From: RGIG3135 sp964477115
Lineage (GTDB): Bacteria > Actinomycetota > Coriobacteriia > Coriobacteriales > Eggerthellaceae
Direction of reading: 5' to 3'
NCBI GenBank assembly: GCA_964477115.1
Contig: CAYZCY010000011.1
Location: forward strand, 1-39,931
DNA length: 39,931 nt
The stretch's first letter is position 1. Each line of letters opens with the position of its first letter. The position numbers were made by a program, and so were the translations under genes. The notes under the pieces are model-generated. The model ran no database searches and was not told the origin of the DNA. It saw only the letters and a list, made by a program, of their open reading frames with translations. Positions 1 through 7,787 of this stretch are shown piece by piece.

Positions 1-25
1 TCGATACGCGCCCGCCATCGAAACC

Positions 26-64
26 AAGGGGCCAGCTTGATTCGCTCAAGCTGGCCCCTTTTTT
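26..64 (+). terminator. Intrinsic terminator
   Basis: A 15-bp perfect stem (26-40 with 46-60, loop 41-45) is followed by a T tract that runs to 64. It would end a plus-strand transcript entering from outside the window. The loop and right arm (41-62) recur exactly at 2119-2140 without the left arm. Confidence 0.85.
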
Positions 65-145
65 ACCCCTAAGCCCTTTCGTGTCGCCGCAGCTACCTGA
101 GACCACCACCTGTGACTGCCATTTACACGGCGCCAATTAACGACT

Positions 146-413
146 TGGACAAAAAGTCGACTTGTGCTGGAAATTAGCCGCCCGCAAAGACTCGAAGAGG
201 CGTCTCGACCAGCCAGCATCTCGCTTCGATCTCTCGGTTGCAGCAGTACACTAACCCATGGCAAGCAAAAGCGCTGGTCATCATTATACTTATATATGTA
301 TAATACTAAATCGCTTATTCTAGCGGCCGAAGACGTCGATCAGACGACGAGATTTCCGCGCCAAAAACGGCACATTTCCGGGGAAAAGCCAGCACAAGTC
401 GGTTTTTTGTCCA
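146..413. repeat. 25-bp inverted repeat pair, MITE-like
   Basis: The segment at 146-170 and the reverse complement of 389-413 agree at 23 of 25 positions (both begin TGGACAAAAA and end CGACTTGTGCTGG). The arms enclose 218 bp without a credible ORF. This layout resembles a small non-autonomous element or a regulatory repeat, but I see no clear target-site duplication. It lies just downstream of the DUF559-type gene. Confidence 0.55.
283..304. promoter_or_regulatory. AT-rich palindrome with TATAAT on both strands
   Basis: ATTATAC (283-289) and GTATAAT (298-304) form an inverted repeat around an 8-bp AT spacer, giving a TATAAT box on each strand. No convincing -35 element or downstream gene is visible, so it may be a promoter core, an operator, or simply AT-rich DNA at the centre of the inverted-repeat element. 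Confidence 0.3.
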
Positions 414-462
414 CACCGAGCCTTGTAAATGCCAAATTTCGTAATTAGGCAGCCCTTACAAG

Positions 463-1485
463 CTACTTCCAGCTGTTCGAAAGCACCTTGTCCCTCAGCA
501 ACAGATGCTTACCCCAAAAGTTCTCGTCCCTCAGACGTATCCTATGCCCCAACTTCTTCGAAACCGATCGAGCTATCGAATAAAAACCCTCGACGTTCTC
601 TAGCTGGCTAGCTGTGATCGCAAATACGGTATAACCTTCAACAACAAGGGCACTGCGGCGCGTGTTGTCCCTGTCCGTCTGCTCAAATGACGTGTGACCG
701 TATCTGCCGTCATATTCCATAACGAGCTTCGACTCTTTCCATACCAGGTCAAAGGCATTGCTGCGGGCCCACACCGAAGCCGCCGAAGCCCCGAGATTCA
801 ACCTTACGTTCATCCTCGGTGAAGGCAAACCGAATCCACCATATTTGTTGGGAAGGCTCAGCAAAACCGCGATCGCCGTCTCGCGTGGCGACCCAGATCC
901 ATCGAGCACAAACTGCAAGGCGCGACGAGCTCGATCTGAACCTTTGATATGGCCCATCTCGTCAATAAGCTTGTTTATATGACTCACAGAACTCAGAGGG
1001 TGACGCAACCTCAGCCCACCCTCGCACGCCGGGTCAATCGAATAACATCCGCATAACTCGTAGCCCAAAAGGACCAGTTCCATAAAATCCATCTGATGAG
1101 CCATCATGAGGAAGGTGAGCTCGGGTGATGTCAGGCAGACCCCAGGCTCCACTTCCAAGAACAGACTTGCAGCATTGTCAGGCACCGATATGACATGCGT
1201 CCGACAATTGGGAATAGCCTGGCTGCGTATGCTTCGATCAACCAGCAAGTGAACAGCATCGGCAGCACGGACACCCCAACGGGCGAGGTCTTTCGCCTCA
1301 ACAAAATCAACGTCGGGCCTGAAATCACTAAGAGAACAGCCGGGTTCAAGACACACGGAGGGAAACGCTCTTTTCAAAGTCGGCCCCTCGTTGAGAGTGT
1401 GCCCGAAGACAGGAACATACGAGAGGCGATTGTCATAGCAGCGCCACGCATCAATGGAAGATTTTCCGCATAAACATAGTTTCAT
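463..1485 (-). CDS. DUF559-type endonuclease-domain protein
   Basis: The 340-aa product has a C-terminal region (about residues 198-296) that resembles the DUF559/Vsr-like PD-(D/E)XK fold: SPRET near 199-203, a conserved GGFGLPSPRMN stretch, then KLVMEYDG (253-260), a D-x2-R segment and GYTVF (284-288). Family members are predicted nucleases; in Actinobacteria they often carry an AbiEi-like N-terminal part, but I do not see a clear winged helix here. The N-terminal half has several cysteines of unknown role. The gene stands alone, with no methylase or toxin partner. ATG at 1485 has no visible Shine-Dalgarno sequence, so the mRNA may be leaderless. Substrate is unknown. Confidence 0.7.
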   Translation of the reverse strand: MKLCLCGKSSIDAWRCYDNRLSYVPVFGHTLNEGPTLKRAFPSVCLEPGCSLSDFRPDVDFVEAKDLARWGVRAADAVHLLVDRSIRSQAIPNCRTHVISVPDNAASLFLEVEPGVCLTSPELTFLMMAHQMDFMELVLLGYELCGCYSIDPACEGGLRLRHPLSSVSHINKLIDEMGHIKGSDRARRALQFVLDGSGSPRETAIAVLLSLPNKYGGFGLPSPRMNVRLNLGASAASVWARSNAFDLVWKESKLVMEYDGRYGHTSFEQTDRDNTRRSALVVEGYTVFAITASQLENVEGFYSIARSVSKKLGHRIRLRDENFWGKHLLLRDKVLSNSWK

Positions 1486-2003
1486 AGGCGCACGGTACCA
1501 TGCATCAGCCGCTTACAAAACCCCTGATGGGAGGCATTTTTCAAATGCTAATCATTCATAGCGCCTCACGAGCAAGTTGAGACACGCAAGGGAAACTCAA
1601 GGGATACATCAGCAGACAGCATCAAGCCAAAGGCAGCAGCAGGCAGCAGGCGAAAGCGGGCGGTACCGAGCCAGGGGTAGCAGCGAGCTAGGGGCCACAG
1701 CGAGCAGCGGTGGGTGATGGAGGTGACGGACGGTCAGTGAGGCGACATTAAGTCAGGGACGACAGCGAACGGTCCCGCTTCCATTAATAGCAGTACAATG
1801 GGGGCGAAATAATGCGCGGGAAGGCTCGATCGCGGCTGGTGGGAGGCGCATTCAGGGTGAAGCTGAGGCAAAGGCGGCGCCAACGCGAGAGCGCCACGTA
1901 CGCCAACGCGAGAGCGCCACGTGCGCCGATGCGAACAGCGCCGCATACGCTGATGCGAAAAGAGCCATGCAGAGATCGCCACTTGAGACCGAAGGAGCAC
2001 GTC
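1486..2003. other. Low-complexity intergenic spacer
   Basis: This 518-bp spacer holds no supported gene. It is rich in CAGCAG and GGGTAGCAGCGAG-like near-repeats at about 1625-1720, and in four 23-bp repeats at 1878-1970. Its open frames give Arg/Ala-rich translations typical of repetitive GC-rich DNA. Confidence 0.6.
1878..1970. repeat. Four tandem copies of a ~23-bp repeat
   Basis: Units at 1878-1900 and 1901-1923 differ only in the last base. Two more divergent copies follow (1924-1947 and 1948-1970). The shared core is CGCCAACGCGAGAGCGCCAC, drifting to CGCTGATGCGAAAAGAGCCA. The array ends 33 bp before the start codon of a truncated oxidoreductase. Confidence 0.75.
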
Positions 2004-2165
2004 ATGTCTAAAAAAATCGTCGTGGTGAACGCTGGCCCACGAAGAGGATGGAATACCGACACCCTTTTGCTTGAGGCCACCTCTGGTGCTCAGGACGCAG
2101 GTGCAAGCGTGCAGAAATTTCGCTCAAGCTGGCCCCTTTTCGTTGTCTGGAAAGCTGTGGAGTGA
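2004..2165 (+). pseudogene. Truncated NAD(P)H-dependent oxidoreductase (flavodoxin fold) remnant
   Basis: An ATG at 2004 with a good ribosome binding site (GAAGGAG at 1991) opens a 53-codon frame. The first ~38 residues (MSKKIVVVNAGPRRGWNT, then DTLLLEATSGAQDAGASVQ) match the N terminus of NAD(P)H-dependent flavin reductases of the flavodoxin-like fold, with the flavin phosphate loop. After codon 38 similarity stops where the sequence becomes the right half of a terminator hairpin (2119-2140). A complete enzyme would be about 180-200 aa, so this is a 5' fragment left by deletion or recombination. Confidence 0.7.
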
Positions 2166-2173
2166 AGCTTAAG

Positions 2174-3322
2174 CTACAGGACTACATACACCGCAACGCA
2201 GAAGGCGATGGTCACGAAAACGAGGACCGCCAGGAAAGCCCAGGCGGCAGGGCGCGCAAGGTTGATAGTCCAGCCGATTCCGAAGCGCTCGGGAAGAAAC
2301 ACGCTCGCGTCGTCTCGGTTGAAGTAGAAGACGCCGAGAACCCAGTGCTCATCGTCATCGAAGCAAAGCGTTCCGTCGCCGGAGCTACTCGTCATGGTGG
2401 CATGCAGCTTAGATCCAGCCTGACCGTACACCACGGATAGAACGATAGCTGCCACCAACACCAAAAACGCAGCGACCAAGATCACACCCGTCATCTGGCC
2501 AAGGGTGATAAGCTCCGCCGCGACAAAAACAAAACCGAAGTTGATGGCAGCGGTGATCACCAGGCCCGTAGCAAGCAGGAAAATGCTCTGGGCGCGGGCG
2601 AACATGCCATAGGCAAAGGCCGAGGTCACCGGAGCGCCCAAATCAGTCGGACGCTTCGAGCGCGTAATCGTCCAATGGCAAAACACCATCGTAAGGGCCA
2701 TGAAGGCGGTCAGCAGCGCGGGAAAGGCGAAGACGGCGGGCCACTTGCTCACATAGGAGTCAACCTCACCGGCAAAGCTCATGTGCATGGGAATCTGATC
2801 GGGCATGGAGGGATACAGCACCCACGCCAACACCAGACACGATGCGACGAGGGGAATGTAGAGCAGGTTCCACGCAAGAGAAACGGCCCCAGGCGCATCA
2901 TCTTCGGCAACGAGGGTGATCGTCCGCTGGCTTACGGCATGCCAACCTTCCTGAACCTTGATCGCCTGCACCTCGCGACGAGCGCGCAACATAAGCACGA
3001 AGGAGATCACGACGGGCAGAAGAACCCCTGGCAAGACGATGGCCACGATCGCAGAATCGCTCACACCGCCCGGCTGCCTCGTCAGCACAAAGAATGCGAC
3101 ACCCAGCAACAAGGCAAGCGCAGCGGACACGAAAATCATCGACTTGGAATAGCGACGCTTCAGGGCGAGAAGACGCTCGTCGTTTTGCTTGTCGGCGGGA
3201 ATAGTGACCGCAAAGCACTCGTTTCGACGCATGAGCCAAGGGGTGATAGCCAAAAGAATGCCCGTAAGAAGTATGAGCAGCACCATAAATACCGCAGTTA
3301 ACATGCCTATCGAATTCATCAT
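2174..3322 (-). CDS. DUF1648/DUF5808 integral membrane protein
   Basis: The 382-aa protein has about eight membrane segments (roughly residues 7-30, 61-80, 90-112, 150-170, 194-216, 246-268, 276-299 and 358-380). A DUF1648 segment (about 163-198: MPDQIPMHMSFAGEVD) is the hallmark of SdpI-like and related proteins. Before the last helix lies a DUF5808-like stretch (325-357: DDEHWVLGVFYFN, RFGIGWTIN). The start overlaps the stop of the GntR gene (ATGA at 3319-3322), so the two are translationally coupled. SdpI of Bacillus is a toxin-immunity/signalling protein; a similar envelope-protective role here is only an inference. Confidence 0.8.
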   Translation of the reverse strand: MMNSIGMLTAVFMVLLILLTGILLAITPWLMRRNECFAVTIPADKQNDERLLALKRRYSKSMIFVSAALALLLGVAFFVLTRQPGGVSDSAIVAIVLPGVLLPVVISFVLMLRARREVQAIKVQEGWHAVSQRTITLVAEDDAPGAVSLAWNLLYIPLVASCLVLAWVLYPSMPDQIPMHMSFAGEVDSYVSKWPAVFAFPALLTAFMALTMVFCHWTITRSKRPTDLGAPVTSAFAYGMFARAQSIFLLATGLVITAAINFGFVFVAAELITLGQMTGVILVAAFLVLVAAIVLSVVYGQAGSKLHATMTSSSGDGTLCFDDDEHWVLGVFYFNRDDASVFLPERFGIGWTINLARPAAWAFLAVLVFVTIAFCVAVYVVL

Positions 3323-3735
3323 GCATCCTTTCCATCTGATGAGGTGTTTGCGTACACGAGTGCAGCCTGGCCGGCCACTAGAGACATGAAGTCGTCTTGC
3401 GAAACTCCGCGCGCTTTGCTTTCGAGAGCGAGATCTCGAATGGCTTCGGCAAGGCGTGCATCAACCCGGGCGCTTACCTCAGGCGAAACATCCCGCGAGA
3501 CGTCGGCCACGATCGCCCCGCTCCTGCCACGCATGAGCACATAACCCTCATCGCGCAACATGGCATAGGCCTTGTTCACGGTATGCAGGTTCACGCCGAG
3601 GTCGCTTGCCAAGGCTCGGACCGACGGCAACCTGTCGCCCGCCTGCAATTCGCCACGCGCGATAGCCGCAACCAACGAAGCTCGTATCTGAAGGTAAATG
3701 GGCTCGGGTGAGGACTGGTCAATTGCAAGGATCAC
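3319..3735 (-). CDS. GntR family regulator, YtrA-like
   Basis: A 138-aa regulator with the GntR winged helix-turn-helix (PIYLQIRASL, GDRLPSVRALASDLGVN, TVNKAYAMLRDEGY) and a short helical C-terminal tail, typical of the small YtrA subfamily, which lacks a large effector domain. I chose GTG at 3735 because an AGGGGG ribosome binding site lies 9 nt upstream; TTG at 3741 or ATG at 3765 in the same frame are alternatives. YtrA-type regulators usually repress their own operon, here including the coupled DUF1648 membrane protein. An inverted repeat at 3770-3788 is a candidate operator. Confidence 0.85.
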   Translation of the reverse strand: MILAIDQSSPEPIYLQIRASLVAAIARGELQAGDRLPSVRALASDLGVNLHTVNKAYAMLRDEGYVLMRGRSGAIVADVSRDVSPEVSARVDARLAEAIRDLALESKARGVSQDDFMSLVAGQAALVYANTSSDGKDA

Positions 3736-3769
3736 TTTCAAGTTCCCCCTTCCCAATCTTGTCATTTTT

Positions 3770-3788
3770 GTTATATCTGCACTATAAC
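3770..3788 (-). promoter_or_regulatory. Candidate GntR operator/promoter
   Basis: GTTATA and TATAAC form a 6-bp inverted repeat around a 7-bp centre, 35 bp upstream of the chosen GntR start. The TATAAC arm could also serve as the minus-strand -10 box, so regulator binding would block transcription. Symmetry and position are seen; autoregulation is inferred. Confidence 0.45.
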
Positions 3789-3850
3789 AGCTATTACAAA
3801 AACGGCAAGAGTTCACGCAAGGTCCACCGAAACACCCTCAGGGCGAGGAG

Positions 3851-3900
3851 GCTCGAAGGCAGGTCGATGGCGGCTCGAAGGCAGGTCGATGGCGGGTCGA
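3851..3900. repeat. 22-bp tandem repeat running into the scaffold gap
   Basis: Two exact 22-bp copies (3851-3872, 3873-3894; GCTCGAAGGCAGGTCGATGG then CG) are followed by GGTCGA at the gap edge. The array probably continues into the gap and may be the reason for the break in assembly. Confidence 0.8.
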
Positions 3901-4000
3901 NNNNNNNNNNNNNNNNNNNNNNNNNNNNNNNNNNNNNNNNNNNNNNNNNNNNNNNNNNNNNNNNNNNNNNNNNNNNNNNNNNNNNNNNNNNNNNNNNNNN
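3901..4000. other. Assembly gap of 100 N
   Basis: Exactly 100 undetermined bases mark a scaffold join of unknown true length. Genes flanking it need not be adjacent in the genome, so a transporter or regulator for the amino-sugar operon could be missing here. Confidence 0.98.
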
Positions 4001-4031
4001 TTCCGAAACGGGGCTTGGGGCCTGTTTTTCC

Positions 4032-4060
4032 TTGAAGCGAATGAGTGCCTACTCTATACT
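4032..4060 (+). promoter_or_regulatory. Promoter of the amino-sugar operon
   Basis: TTGAAG (4032-4037) and TATACT (4055-4060) are separated by 17 bp, close to the housekeeping sigma consensus, and end 42 bp before the aldolase start codon. Confidence 0.75.
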
Positions 4061-4102
4061 TTTTCGCGTATGTGCAAACTACCAACTAGAGAAGGTCGTG
4101 AT

Positions 4103-5047
4103 ATGGATACCTCTCAATTCCGCGGCGTCATTCCTCCCGTGGTCATCCCCCTGTCCGAAAAGAAGACCCTCGATCTCGAGGCTTTCGATCGCAGCATCAA
4201 CCGCATGATCGAAGCAGGCGTCGACGGCCTGTTCTTCCTCGGTTCCTCCGGTGAGGTCGCCTTCCTCACCGACGCACAGCGCTATCACGTTCTGCAGGAA
4301 GCCGTCGCCATCGTCAACGGCCGCGTACCCGTCCTCGCCGGCATCATCGACATGGAAACCATGCGCGTCGTCGACCAGGCAAAGCGTGCCACCGGCTTCG
4401 GCGTTGACGGCCTTGTCGCCACCGCACCGTTCTATGCACTGGGCGGTCCGAAGGAAGTCGAGCGCCACTTCCGCGCTATCCGCGAGTACACCGACCTTCC
4501 CCTGTTCGCCTACGACCTCCCCGTATGCGTTCACACCAAGCTTGACCCTACCATGCTCGTCCGCCTCGGCAAGGATGGCGTCATCCAGGGTGTCAAAGAC
4601 TCCTCCGGCGACGATGTTGCCTTCCGCTGGCTCATTCTTGAAAACGAAGACGCCGGCCATCCCCTTCAGCTGCTCACCGGCCATGAGGTTTGCGTCGACG
4701 GCGCTTACCTGGCTGGCGCTGACGGCTCCGTTCCTGGCCTTGCCAATATCGACCCGGCAAGCTATGCCGAGCAGTGGAAGGCCGCTCAGGCGGGTGACTG
4801 GGCGCGCGTCAAGGAAATCCAGGATCACCTGGCACGCCTCATGTTCATGACCCGTCGCGTCAAGGCAACCGTCGGCTTTGGCGCGGGCGTCGGCGCCTTC
4901 AAGACGGCGCTGTGGCAGATGGGCGTCTTCAACACCAATCAGATGCGCGAGCCCGTCCAGCCGCTCGTTGGCGAAGACGTCGAGGCCATCGTCGAGGTTC
5001 TGAAGGCCGGCGGCCTCATGGATCCCGATGCCCCCATCCGCCAGTAA
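4103..5047 (+). CDS. Dihydrodipicolinate synthase/N-acetylneuraminate lyase family aldolase
   Basis: The 314-aa product is a class I (Schiff-base) aldolase with the DapA/NanA barrel. Visible motifs are GSSGE (47-51), the active-site tyrosine Y137 in FAYDLP and the Schiff-base lysine K165 in GVKDSSGD. Length is typical of the family. Substrate cannot be read from the motifs alone: GSSGE is closer to the lyase GSTGE than to the GTTGE of true DHDPS. The next genes, an N-acylglucosamine 2-epimerase and a sugar kinase, favour N-acetylneuraminate cleavage to ManNAc and pyruvate; a 2-keto-3-deoxy sugar acid is an alternative. ATG at 4103, preceded by AGAGAAGG, is preferred over the in-frame ATG at 4070. 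Confidence 0.85.
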   Translation: MDTSQFRGVIPPVVIPLSEKKTLDLEAFDRSINRMIEAGVDGLFFLGSSGEVAFLTDAQRYHVLQEAVAIVNGRVPVLAGIIDMETMRVVDQAKRATGFGVDGLVATAPFYALGGPKEVERHFRAIREYTDLPLFAYDLPVCVHTKLDPTMLVRLGKDGVIQGVKDSSGDDVAFRWLILENEDAGHPLQLLTGHEVCVDGAYLAGADGSVPGLANIDPASYAEQWKAAQAGDWARVKEIQDHLARLMFMTRRVKATVGFGAGVGAFKTALWQMGVFNTNQMREPVQPLVGEDVEAIVEVLKAGGLMDPDAPIRQ

Positions 5048-5060
5048 GCAGGAGGAAGCC

Positions 5061-6272
5061 TTGACTGACACCATGCAAAAGATCATCGAGACGCGCGACT
5101 GGATTCGCGCAGAACTCGACACCTGCGTCGACTTCTGGCTTAAGTACGGCATCGACCGCGAAAACGGCGGATGCTACACCTGCCTTGATCGCACGGGCAA
5201 GATCTACTCTACCGACAAGAGCGTTTGGATGCAGGGCCGCTGCGGCTGGACCTTCTCCTACCTGTGCCATCTTTACGGCGCCAAGCCCGAGTGGCTCGAG
5301 GCGGCAAAGAGCTGCATCGATTTTCTGGAGGATCACTGCATCAACCACGAGCAGGGAAACCGCCTTTACTTCACGGTGACCGCCGAGGGCAAGCCCCTGC
5401 GCCAGCGCCGCTACAGCTTCTCCGAGGGCTTCTACTGCATCGCCAACGCCGAGTACTACGGCGTCACAGGCGACGCAGAGCACCTGCGTCGCGCACGCTG
5501 GGCCTACAAGACCATCTACGGCCTCATCACCGGCGCCGAAGAGGATCCCACGGGCCTCGGTCCTAAGACCATCGCCGAAACCCGCCAGACCCGCGGTCTG
5601 GGCGAGCCGATGATCTTCCTCAACATCATCGGCATCATGCGCCGCGTCGATCCCGACAACGCCGCAGAGTACGACAAGCACTCCCAGGAAATGATCGATG
5701 CCATCGTCAAGCTGCACTATCACCCCGAACTCGGCTGCACGCTCGAAAGCGTCGCACCCGACGGAACGCCTGAGCTTTGGTATACCGCCGGCCGCGTTGT
5801 CAACCCGGGCCATGACATCGAGTGCAGCTGGTTCATGATGGACGAAGCCAATCACCGCGGCGACGAAGAGCTGCACGCCACCGCTCGCGACATCTTCCGC
5901 CTGGCCATTGAAGCCGGCTGGGACAAGGAATACGGCGGATTGCTCTACTTCATTGACTGCCAGGGCCTTCCAACCGAAGCGTACGAGCATGACATGAAGC
6001 TGTGGTGGCCTCACAACGAGATCATGATCGCCGCCTCCAAGGCTTACCGCGACACAAAGGACGAGTACTTCCTGAACTGGCTTTTCGAGACCGTGGATTA
6101 CTGCAAGGGCCACTTCGCTGACCCCACCTACGGCGAATGGTACGGCTACCTCCGTCGCGACGGCCTTCCCACCATGCCCTCCACCAAGGGCTCCACGTTC
6201 AAGGGCCCCTTCCACGTACCCCGCGCGCTTGCCATGACCGAGCGCGTACTGACCGAGATCATCGGCGACTAA
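5061..6272 (+). CDS. N-acylglucosamine 2-epimerase (AGE family)
   Basis: A 403-aa (alpha/alpha)6-barrel epimerase. Family residues visible are R60 (MQGR), H251 and E254 (GHDIECSW), W315-W316 with E320 (LWWPHNE), and the C-terminal TKGSTFKGPFHVPR with H385; the two histidines correspond to the acid/base pair of AGE enzymes. The expected reaction interconverts ManNAc and GlcNAc. TTG at 5061 is chosen because GGAGG (5051-5055) lies 5 nt upstream, while the ATG at 5073 is too far away. It starts 13 nt after the aldolase stop, so the two are one transcription unit. Cellobiose or mannose epimerase activity is possible but less likely in this setting. Confidence 0.88.
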   Translation: MTDTMQKIIETRDWIRAELDTCVDFWLKYGIDRENGGCYTCLDRTGKIYSTDKSVWMQGRCGWTFSYLCHLYGAKPEWLEAAKSCIDFLEDHCINHEQGNRLYFTVTAEGKPLRQRRYSFSEGFYCIANAEYYGVTGDAEHLRRARWAYKTIYGLITGAEEDPTGLGPKTIAETRQTRGLGEPMIFLNIIGIMRRVDPDNAAEYDKHSQEMIDAIVKLHYHPELGCTLESVAPDGTPELWYTAGRVVNPGHDIECSWFMMDEANHRGDEELHATARDIFRLAIEAGWDKEYGGLLYFIDCQGLPTEAYEHDMKLWWPHNEIMIAASKAYRDTKDEYFLNWLFETVDYCKGHFADPTYGEWYGYLRRDGLPTMPSTKGSTFKGPFHVPRALAMTERVLTEIIGD

Positions 6273-6318
6273 GCTAGCAGCCATTCGAAGGCAAGTTACC
6301 TGAAAGGATCAAAACGAC

Positions 6319-7695
6319 ATGAACTACCTGGGCATTGAGTACAGCGTCAAGAACATGCCGGTTCTTGACGACGCATTCGTTCCCTTTGGCGTTTGGATGA
6401 ACGAGTACCTCAAGGGTGCCACCCATCCCATCGCCATCGCCGTCGAGCGCGAAGATGGACTCATCTCCGTTCGCAAGAGCTTCATCCGCGGCGGCGAATT
6501 CGCCGAGGCCGACTTCCGCTACGTCGAGCGCCTCGTGAAGTTCTCCCTGTGGAGCATCGGCGGCTTCCGCGTCTACATCTGCGGTTGCGACGACATCGCC
6601 GCTAAGCTGGCTGGCGTCTACTCCCCCGAGGGCGAACGCGCATTCGACCACGGTTTCGTAAACGACCTGTACGAGAAGGATCTCGAGGTCATCGCCGTTT
6701 CCGAAGCTGACTTCCCGGCTGCCAACGAGGCTCCGAAGGCCATCGGCGGCCACACCGAGGGTTGCCGCATCGGCTTTGACGCCGGCGGTTCCGACCGCAA
6801 GGTCTCCGCTGTCATCGACGGCGAGTCCGTCTACTCCGAAGAGGTCGTTTGGTTCCCGAAGATCACCGAAGACCCCACCTATCACTTCGAAGAGATCGTC
6901 ACCGCGTTCAAGACCGCAGCCTCCAAGATGCCGCGCGTTGACGCAATCGGCGTTTCCTCTGCAGGCGACTACGTCAACAACCAGCCCATGGTTGCATCCC
7001 TCTTCATCAAGGTTCCGCGTGAGCGTCGCGAAGAGGTCAAGAGCATCTACACCCGCGCAGCCGCCGAAATCGGCGACGTGCCCCTGGTAGTCGCCAACGA
7101 CGGCGACGTCACCGCGCTCGCCGGCTACATGAGCACGGGCAAGGGCAACATCCTCGGCATCGCCATGGGCACCTCCGAGGCTGTCGGCTACGTTAACGCC
7201 GACGGCAACGTCCTCGGCTGGATCAACGAGCTCGCATTCGCCCCGGTCGACCTCGCCGCAGACGCCATGCAGGACGAGTGGTCCTTCGACTTTGGCGTTG
7301 GCTGCAAGTACTTCAGCCAGGACTGCGTCATCAAGCTGGCTCCGGCTGCTGGCATCGAACTTGATCCCGAGCTCTCCCCTGCCGAAAAGCTCAAGGTAGT
7401 CCAGGGCCTGGCTAGCGAAGGCCACGAGGGCGCTCTCGACATCTTCCGCTCCATCGGCGTGTACCTGGCACACACCCTGGTCCTCTACAGCTCCTTCTAC
7501 GAGATCGAGACCCTGCTGATCCTGGGTCGCGTCACCTCCGGCGTTGGCGGAGACCTCATCATCAGCGAGTGCAACCGTGTGCTTGCCGAGGAGTACCCGG
7601 CACTTGCCGAGCAGGTAAACGTCACCCTGCCCGACGAAATGATGCGCCGCGTTGGCCAGTCTGTTGCCGCTGCATCTCTTCCGGAGATCAAGTAG
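6319..7695 (+). CDS. ROK-like ASKHA sugar kinase with N-terminal extension
   Basis: The 458-aa product has an ASKHA kinase core after a ~150-residue N-terminal region I do not recognise. The core shows a phosphate loop with catalytic-type Asp (IGFDAGGSDRKVSAV, 151-165), ROK-like NDGDVTALAG (260-269; D261 the presumed base), and a glycine-rich GIAMGTSEAVGY (280-291). ROK kinases are usually about 300 aa and carry a zinc-binding CxCGxxGC motif; I do not see it here. Last gene of the operon, 46 nt after the epimerase; likely substrate GlcNAc or ManNAc, inferred from context. BadF/BcrAD-type ATPase is an alternative family placement. Confidence 0.7.
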   Translation: MNYLGIEYSVKNMPVLDDAFVPFGVWMNEYLKGATHPIAIAVEREDGLISVRKSFIRGGEFAEADFRYVERLVKFSLWSIGGFRVYICGCDDIAAKLAGVYSPEGERAFDHGFVNDLYEKDLEVIAVSEADFPAANEAPKAIGGHTEGCRIGFDAGGSDRKVSAVIDGESVYSEEVVWFPKITEDPTYHFEEIVTAFKTAASKMPRVDAIGVSSAGDYVNNQPMVASLFIKVPRERREEVKSIYTRAAAEIGDVPLVVANDGDVTALAGYMSTGKGNILGIAMGTSEAVGYVNADGNVLGWINELAFAPVDLAADAMQDEWSFDFGVGCKYFSQDCVIKLAPAAGIELDPELSPAEKLKVVQGLASEGHEGALDIFRSIGVYLAHTLVLYSSFYEIETLLILGRVTSGVGGDLIISECNRVLAEEYPALAEQVNVTLPDEMMRRVGQSVAAASLPEIK

Positions 7696-7723
7696 CTAAT
7701 TGCAAAGCTAAGGTCAACTGCCC

Positions 7724-7758
7724 GAAGAGCCGTCAAAAAAAGACGGCTCTTCTCTTTT
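7724..7758 (+). terminator. Terminator of the aldolase-epimerase-kinase operon
   Basis: An 11-bp perfect stem (7724-7734 with 7742-7752) with a seven-A loop is followed by a T-rich stretch. It lies 28 bp after the kinase stop and separates it from the convergent DegV gene. Confidence 0.85.
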
Positions 7759-7787
7759 ATGCGCAAGACCGGTGTATTCGAAATGCG

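Larger units (their letters stand above)
65..462. other. Intergenic region with inverted repeats, no supported gene
   Basis: I see no credible coding region in this 398-bp stretch; the short open frames have low-complexity translations. It holds a pair of 25-bp inverted repeats (146-170 and 389-413) and an AT-rich palindrome (283-304), listed separately. Confidence 0.6.

Noticed and set aside
2..40. Possible 3' end of a plus-strand gene (stop TGA at 38-40)
   Set aside because: Only 12 codons are visible and the stop lies in the terminator stem; it may be real but cannot be supported.
46..264. 72-aa minus-strand open frame over the first terminator
   Set aside because: It ends inside the terminator stem, has no ribosome binding site and overlaps the inverted-repeat arm; the translation resembles no protein I know.
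1878..1970. CRISPR-like array
   Set aside because: The 23-bp units are directly adjacent without spacers and diverge along the array; no cas gene is nearby.
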